Assembly: GCA_946540705.1 (NCBI GenBank)
Contig: CAMNJD010000332.1
Span: 1 to 9,545, forward strand
DNA length: 9,545 nucleotides
From: an uncultured Ruminococcus sp.
GTDB taxonomy: Bacteria > Bacillota > Clostridia > Oscillospirales > Ruminococcaceae
Direction of reading: 5' to 3'
Below, piece after piece: positions 5,519-9,545 of this stretch (positions are counted from its first letter, which is position 1; each line of letters opens with the position of its first letter). The position numbers were made by a program, and so were the translations under genes. Below the pieces are notes generated by a model. It saw only the letters and a list, made by a program, of their open reading frames with translations. It had not been told where the DNA came from and did not search any database.

Positions 5519-8500
5519 ATGCCGAACTTTCAGAAGGAATTTCAGAAATGGCTCGAGTCGAATGAGAAAGGACAACAGTCGCTTGCCAGAATCATTGCGA
5601 TGATGCAGCAGTCCGGTGTAGAAGATGCCAACAATCTGCCGGATGCAGAAACGGATCTCAGTCCCGATCTGCTCGCACTCGAGCTCGATGCACTTACTGC
5701 GTTCACTTTGCTCACAGATAAAATGAAAAAGCCAGACTTTGAGGCAATCAAGACAGCGGAGGATGTCAACACATTCTTCCAGCGCTATCAAGAGAAGGAG
5801 GCGGATTATGCAGATTATCAAAAAGAGGCTGAAGTACGCCGCCAGATGCATGAAGCAGGCTTGCTGACAAATGCTGAGATTCTCGCAGCAAACCCCGGAC
5901 AGAAATATATTTACGGCCGTGACAATCCGTTTGACAAGAACGAGCGCGAGGTTCTTCGGAAAAAGCTGAAAACCTATAGCAATGTTCGCGATGCGCTCGA
6001 CGAGAAGCTCATATCGGATAAAGGGATAAAAGACGAGATTTATTCTTATAATAATTTATTGAATAAAATTACGGATTACAGCAAAAATAGGAAGCTGGAA
6101 AAAGACTCGGATCTCCTGGATGCATACAAGCAGCTCGGCGGACTCAAGAATGTATTGAATAAAAAGGTTGCTGTCCCTGAGATTTACCGTAATTATGTAT
6201 CGAATCAGGAGGAAGCAACGCTTTATGAATTGCTGGATGCAAAAGCCAGAGTAAAAGACAGATCATCGAATAAACCGCTGGGATCGCTGACGGATATGCT
6301 GCAGGCAGCAGGGATTCCGGTTCCGGAAGAGGCGGCGCAGAAGGCACAGGATAACTGGAAGGCATATCAGGAAAAAGAACTTCAGGCACACAAGCAGCTC
6401 GAAGAAGAAGGAATGCCGACGCTTGAAAGAATCCAGAAGACGAAACAAGTGGACTGTTTGCGTGTGATCTGGGCTGAATTGAATAAGGTTGTCAAGAAAA
6501 CGGCTCTGCCGCAGGAGACGAAGAAAGAGATCAGCAGAAATTTGGAGATTTCAAGTGCTGTGCGCGGCTCTCAGTCGGATACCGCAGATAAATCCGATAT
6601 GAATCTGCTTTATCTGTTGCAGAAGACAAAGCAGGATCTGCCGAAGCTGCTGAAAACGGAAATTGATACGCCGGCCAAATACAAGGATAAATACGGCGAA
6701 AAGATGACCCTGCTGAACTGCTTCCGTGAAATGTCAGAAGAAAATAAGACACAACACGACCTTACGGGTTTCCTGGCGGCAATTAAAGATGTTCAGCTTA
6801 ACTGCAACGTGGATCTTAATGTCGATGAAGCAATTTCACTGAGTGAAAAGGAGTATGCGGCAACAGGTGAGCGGCTTCGCGCTGCCGAGGAAAAGCGCCG
6901 CGTCGAGGCGGAGCAGCGCCGCGCAGAAGAACAGCGCCGTGCAGAGGAGCAGCGCCGTGCAGAGGAGCAGCGCCGTGCTGAAGAACAGCGCCGTGCAGAA
7001 GAACAGCGCCGTGCAGAAGAGCAGCAGCGCGAAAAGGAGCGCGTTGAAAAACAGATTGCAGAGGCATTTCAGGATGGCGTTGACGACGTAAAGAAGCGCA
7101 AGCATAATCTGGTTGAGCGCTTCGGCCCGAAGGCAGAGCTTCATATGCGCAACAAATCTCGTTATAAGCCGGAAAGCATGGAGGCGTACAATGCGATCGA
7201 GCTGCCTGTTCCGGACGGTCTGACACCGGAGTTCGTTGCCATGATCGCGCTGGGTGATTCGATGGATCGCTCCAAGCTCGGCAAAAAAATGACAAACTCA
7301 TCCGAAGGGAAGGTCACGGACCTCGCTGAATTCAATGCTGCCTTCATCATCTCTAATATTATCAACGGTGATTCCAGAACATTTGATTATTCGGATCATC
7401 TTGTGGAATCCAGAAAGCATACAAAGCAGATTCTGGAAGACTACCAGAACGGGAAGCCGGAGGGTGTGCAGAAGGCGCTGCAAAACGTTGTTCCGGAGAT
7501 GCTGCAGTCCTATAAGAGCATGGCAGTGGGTAAGGCTTATGAGCTGCACGAAAAGGAAATCCCGCTGATCATCGAAGAGATGGCAAAGCACGACGAGCAG
7601 ATTCGGCTGGAAGCCAAGCAGAAACTGGCTCAGGCAGAGGAACTCAGGAATCAGGGAAAGCTCGCAGATGCGCAGAAGCTCGAAGAAGAAGCGCACAAGC
7701 TGCCGTTCCTCGGCGTGACGATTCCGGATGGAGAAAAGCCGAAGCTGGCAGCGCATCATGCCAAAATGAAAGCGAACGAAGATGCTTCCAATGCGATGGA
7801 ACAGATGTTCAAAGAGCAGCCTGCTGCGGGCAGCCATGAGCGTGAGGAGCTGATTTCGGAATTCCTGTTCAATACTTGCGTTTCGGTGGAAGGATTTGAG
7901 TCCGACAGAGCTGAGAGAATGCGTTATTCCGAAGAGTTTAACCGCATCACAGATGAGTATGTGCCGTATGCCCATATGAAACCGTATAAAGGAAAGCCGG
8001 AACTCCGCGGCTCTGACTTCACATTTAATGTTGGAGTCTGGTTCCAGAACCACGGTGACGCAGAACTCGAAGATTACTGGAATGTGGACGTAGTTGACAG
8101 AGCCGGCTCACAACTGGAAGATGCGCTGGAGGGCGCGAACATGACACCGGGTGAATATTTACTCTCGACTCCGGACGGCAAAGCGAAGCTCAAAGAACTG
8201 TATATGCAGGACATCAAGAAATCCGAGCTTTATCAGAAAATGGTGAATGAGAAGGATCTGGGCAAGCTCGCGAAACTGATGGGGGATCACTTCAAGTCAC
8301 AGGATGATAAATCGTTCGGCTTGTTTTCTGAGAAGAAGGTTGCGGTTGATGATCCGGAAAAGCTGAAAGTTAAAATCGGTGAAAAGAAAGTTGAAGACGC
8401 AAAGAAGAATCTCCGGCAGAAATTTGATAATATATTCCATGCGCAGATTTTAGACAAAGAGTGCGACAATGTAATGGATGATCTCGGCAAGTTCAGCATG

Positions 8501-9334
8501 GTTCACAAGGACTCCAAGGAGCTGAAGAATCTCAAAGCGAAGACAAGGGCACTGCAGGATCTGATGGAGACGAATGCGCTCCATAAGGAACTCTCGCCGG
8601 AAGCCAAAAAGGCGCTGAAGGAAGCCTATGAGGCGAGTGTTGCCTATGAACGGGCAAAGCGCGAGGATGCAAAGGTTCCGGACAGTGACAAGACCTGGGA
8701 GCCTTCCTCGACCGGCGGCAAGGCACGCATGAGAGGCGCAAAGAAGATTCAGGAGCTCGCAATGCGCTATATCGGCGATGAGATTGCAAAGGAACGCTCG
8801 CTTGAGGCTAACAGGGCACTGGAAACCTATCAGGCAACCGCACAGAACGAAAAGATATTCAAACCGGTATCTGTCGTCGGCAGGATCATGCTGAAGCAGC
8901 AGGAGAATCTGAAACAATCTGTTTCGGATGTTCAGGAGGTACAGCCGGATGCGAAAGCCGACACGGTCAGCGAAAATCTTGCGAAGGTCATCGCAGCCCG
9001 TAAGATCGGCGAGGCAATGAAGGGCATGACCTACGATGATCTGCTCGGTAAGATGCCGGCAGCCACCTCGGAACAGAAACAAAGCAAAGCGGAAAAGACG
9101 CTGAACGACATGATCACCGAAGCCTCGGCGCAGATTCAGAAGCGGCCGGACTTCCAGAAGATGGTGCAGGGTATGACGCTGGAAGAGGCAAAGGAGCTTG
9201 CACTTTCTCCCGACGGCGGAAAGCTGGTCGCCAAGCTCGCACAGGCAAAGAAGCAGCTTCTTGCCGAGGAAAAGCAGCAGGCAACGGGCAAGCAGGCAGA
9301 TAAGCAGATGGGTAAGCAAAATTTATCTATTTAA
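5519..9334 (+). CDS. Giant helical protein with charged repeat helix, unknown function (gene C)
   Basis: I do not recognise this 1271-residue protein. Residues 1-440 look mainly helical. Residues 450-525 form a very charged helix containing six QRRAEE units (466-501), which should make a coiled coil or a single charged helix acting as a spacer. The middle part (about 525-900) has helical, Lys/Glu-rich stretches and one more aromatic, probably globular patch around W841. The last 230 residues include a YERAKRE...GKARM segment (Y1043) and a tail, N1153 to the P1210-D-F and G-G-K1235-L motifs, that matches the C-terminus of gene B. No kinase motif, signal peptide or membrane segment is visible, so a cytosolic scaffold or partner role is only a guess. 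It is transcribed divergently from gene B with the same promoter and translation-start design, and a terminator hairpin follows its TAA stop. Confidence 0.85.
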   Translation: MPNFQKEFQKWLESNEKGQQSLARIIAMMQQSGVEDANNLPDAETDLSPDLLALELDALTAFTLLTDKMKKPDFEAIKTAEDVNTFFQRYQEKEADYADYQKEAEVRRQMHEAGLLTNAEILAANPGQKYIYGRDNPFDKNEREVLRKKLKTYSNVRDALDEKLISDKGIKDEIYSYNNLLNKITDYSKNRKLEKDSDLLDAYKQLGGLKNVLNKKVAVPEIYRNYVSNQEEATLYELLDAKARVKDRSSNKPLGSLTDMLQAAGIPVPEEAAQKAQDNWKAYQEKELQAHKQLEEEGMPTLERIQKTKQVDCLRVIWAELNKVVKKTALPQETKKEISRNLEISSAVRGSQSDTADKSDMNLLYLLQKTKQDLPKLLKTEIDTPAKYKDKYGEKMTLLNCFREMSEENKTQHDLTGFLAAIKDVQLNCNVDLNVDEAISLSEKEYAATGERLRAAEEKRRVEAEQRRAEEQRRAEEQRRAEEQRRAEEQRRAEEQRRAEEQQREKERVEKQIAEAFQDGVDDVKKRKHNLVERFGPKAELHMRNKSRYKPESMEAYNAIELPVPDGLTPEFVAMIALGDSMDRSKLGKKMTNSSEGKVTDLAEFNAAFIISNIINGDSRTFDYSDHLVESRKHTKQILEDYQNGKPEGVQKALQNVVPEMLQSYKSMAVGKAYELHEKEIPLIIEEMAKHDEQIRLEAKQKLAQAEELRNQGKLADAQKLEEEAHKLPFLGVTIPDGEKPKLAAHHAKMKANEDASNAMEQMFKEQPAAGSHEREELISEFLFNTCVSVEGFESDRAERMRYSEEFNRITDEYVPYAHMKPYKGKPELRGSDFTFNVGVWFQNHGDAELEDYWNVDVVDRAGSQLEDALEGANMTPGEYLLSTPDGKAKLKELYMQDIKKSELYQKMVNEKDLGKLAKLMGDHFKSQDDKSFGLFSEKKVAVDDPEKLKVKIGEKKVEDAKKNLRQKFDNIFHAQILDKECDNVMDDLGKFSMVHKDSKELKNLKAKTRALQDLMETNALHKELSPEAKKALKEAYEASVAYERAKREDAKVPDSDKTWEPSSTGGKARMRGAKKIQELAMRYIGDEIAKERSLEANRALETYQATAQNEKIFKPVSVVGRIMLKQQENLKQSVSDVQEVQPDAKADTVSENLAKVIAARKIGEAMKGMTYDDLLGKMPAATSEQKQSKAEKTLNDMITEASAQIQKRPDFQKMVQGMTLEEAKELALSPDGGKLVAKLAQAKKQLLAEEKQQATGKQADKQMGKQNLSI
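6914..7021 (+). repeat. Six tandem 18-bp repeats encoding QRRAEE
   Basis: Six contiguous units of CAGCGCCGYGCWGARGAR start at 6914, 6932, 6950, 6968, 6986 and 7004. They translate as QRRAEE without exception, and partly decayed copies flank them on both sides (VEAEQRR before, QQREKE after). Copies differ only at silent third positions, so the protein repeat is under selection or the array expanded recently. Gain or loss of units keeps the frame. Confidence 0.95.
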
Positions 9335-9357
9335 CAGAAAACACGCAAATACACCGA

Positions 9358-9405
9358 TATCGCCCCTCGGTTCAATCCGAGGGGCGATACATTGTGTTAT
9401 TTTTG
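9358..9405 (+). terminator. Terminator hairpin after gene C
   Basis: TATCGCCCCTCGG pairs perfectly with CCGAGGGGCGATA around a 6-base TTCAAT loop (13 bp, 9358-9389). It begins 24 bases after the gene C stop. A T-rich stretch TTATTTTT follows about eight bases later, so it is not an ideal U-tract. The stem strength and position still support transcription termination. Confidence 0.8.
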
Positions 9406-9545
9406 GGCTAATAAAGATTTGGGTGGATTCTCGCACAAAAAAGGTGGTTTAGAAGGGTTAAATAGAATAAGGTATCGCTTCGCGATGCTATTTTGAATGG
9501 GGAAAGCAGCCCTACGGGGTACTTTCCCCAAGCCCCAATCTTCCC
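9406..9545. other. Gene-free right end with two hairpins
   Basis: No gene is supported in this stretch. It holds a 7-bp stem at 9472-9488 (GTATCGC-TTC-GCGATGC with one G/U pair). A longer hairpin follows at 9499-9529 (GGGGAAAG/CTTTCCCC arms, an inner CCC/GGG stem and a TAC loop). These may belong to the leader or tail of a gene beyond the right edge. Confidence 0.5.
9499..9529. repeat. Inverted repeat near the right edge
   Basis: GGGGAAAG (9499-9506) pairs with CTTTCCCC (9522-9529). An inner CCC/GGG stem around TAC is separated from it by a small internal loop. No U-tract follows on either strand. The C-rich sequence after it (AAGCCCCAATCTTCCC) could extend the structure beyond the window. 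Confidence 0.6.

Noticed and set aside
6914..7021. CRISPR-like array from the 18-bp repeats
   Set aside because: The units are contiguous with no spacers and encode an in-frame protein repeat.
7905..7960. Short similarity of C (RYSEEFNR) to the N-terminus of B (RYSEFNRW)
   Set aside because: It needs a gap, is very short and has no matching flanks, so it is probably chance.
8450..9319. Long minus-strand frame (289 codons) antisense to gene C
   Set aside because: It is Leu/Cys/Arg-rich shadow sequence opposite a gene with clear start signals and repeats, and it has no supporting ribosome-binding site or promoter. The 251-codon frame at 7298-8053 is rejected for the same reason.

Overview
The window holds three protein-coding genes and little else: one partial gene and one very long gene on the minus strand, and a second very long gene on the plus strand. 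Base composition looks close to even G+C. The strong AGGAGG ribosome-binding sites and compact leaders suggest a Bacillota member. Codon style and the large Lys/Glu/Gln-rich cytosolic proteins remind me of Oscillospiraceae such as Ruminococcus, but no marker gene fixes this, so the taxonomy is inference.

Layout from left to right. Gene A (1-874, minus, running off the left edge) encodes a charged protein of at least 291 residues with a duplicated N-terminus. A 270-base gap carries its promoter. Gene B (1145-5188, minus) encodes 1347 residues with two tandem domains that resemble atypical kinases of the PI4K-II/Fam20/HipA kind, followed by a helical C-terminal region. A 330-base divergent intergenic region follows, holding two promoters and a perfect palindrome. 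Gene C (5519-9334, plus) encodes 1271 mostly helical residues with six perfect copies of a QRRAEE repeat. A strong terminator hairpin closes gene C, and a gene-free tail with two further hairpins reaches the right edge.

The three genes look like one coordinated unit although they are not a single operon. Each has TGCAACCA, then exactly 15 bases, then GGTATTATA. Each start codon lies 52-54 bases after the TATTAT box. Each translation start reads AGGAGGAAAA-N4-ATGCCGAA. Each leader can begin with a small GCC-led hairpin, though the one in gene A is weak. Proteins B and C also share a C-terminal segment that aligns without gaps around a P-x-F ... G-x-K-L pattern. The simplest reading is a co-regulated set in which B supplies a possible kinase activity and A and C are substrates, scaffolds or partners. 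No membrane segment, signal peptide, transposase, integrase, nuclease, RNA gene or CRISPR array was seen. The function of the set is unknown to me, and it is the best candidate for an undescribed system in this window.
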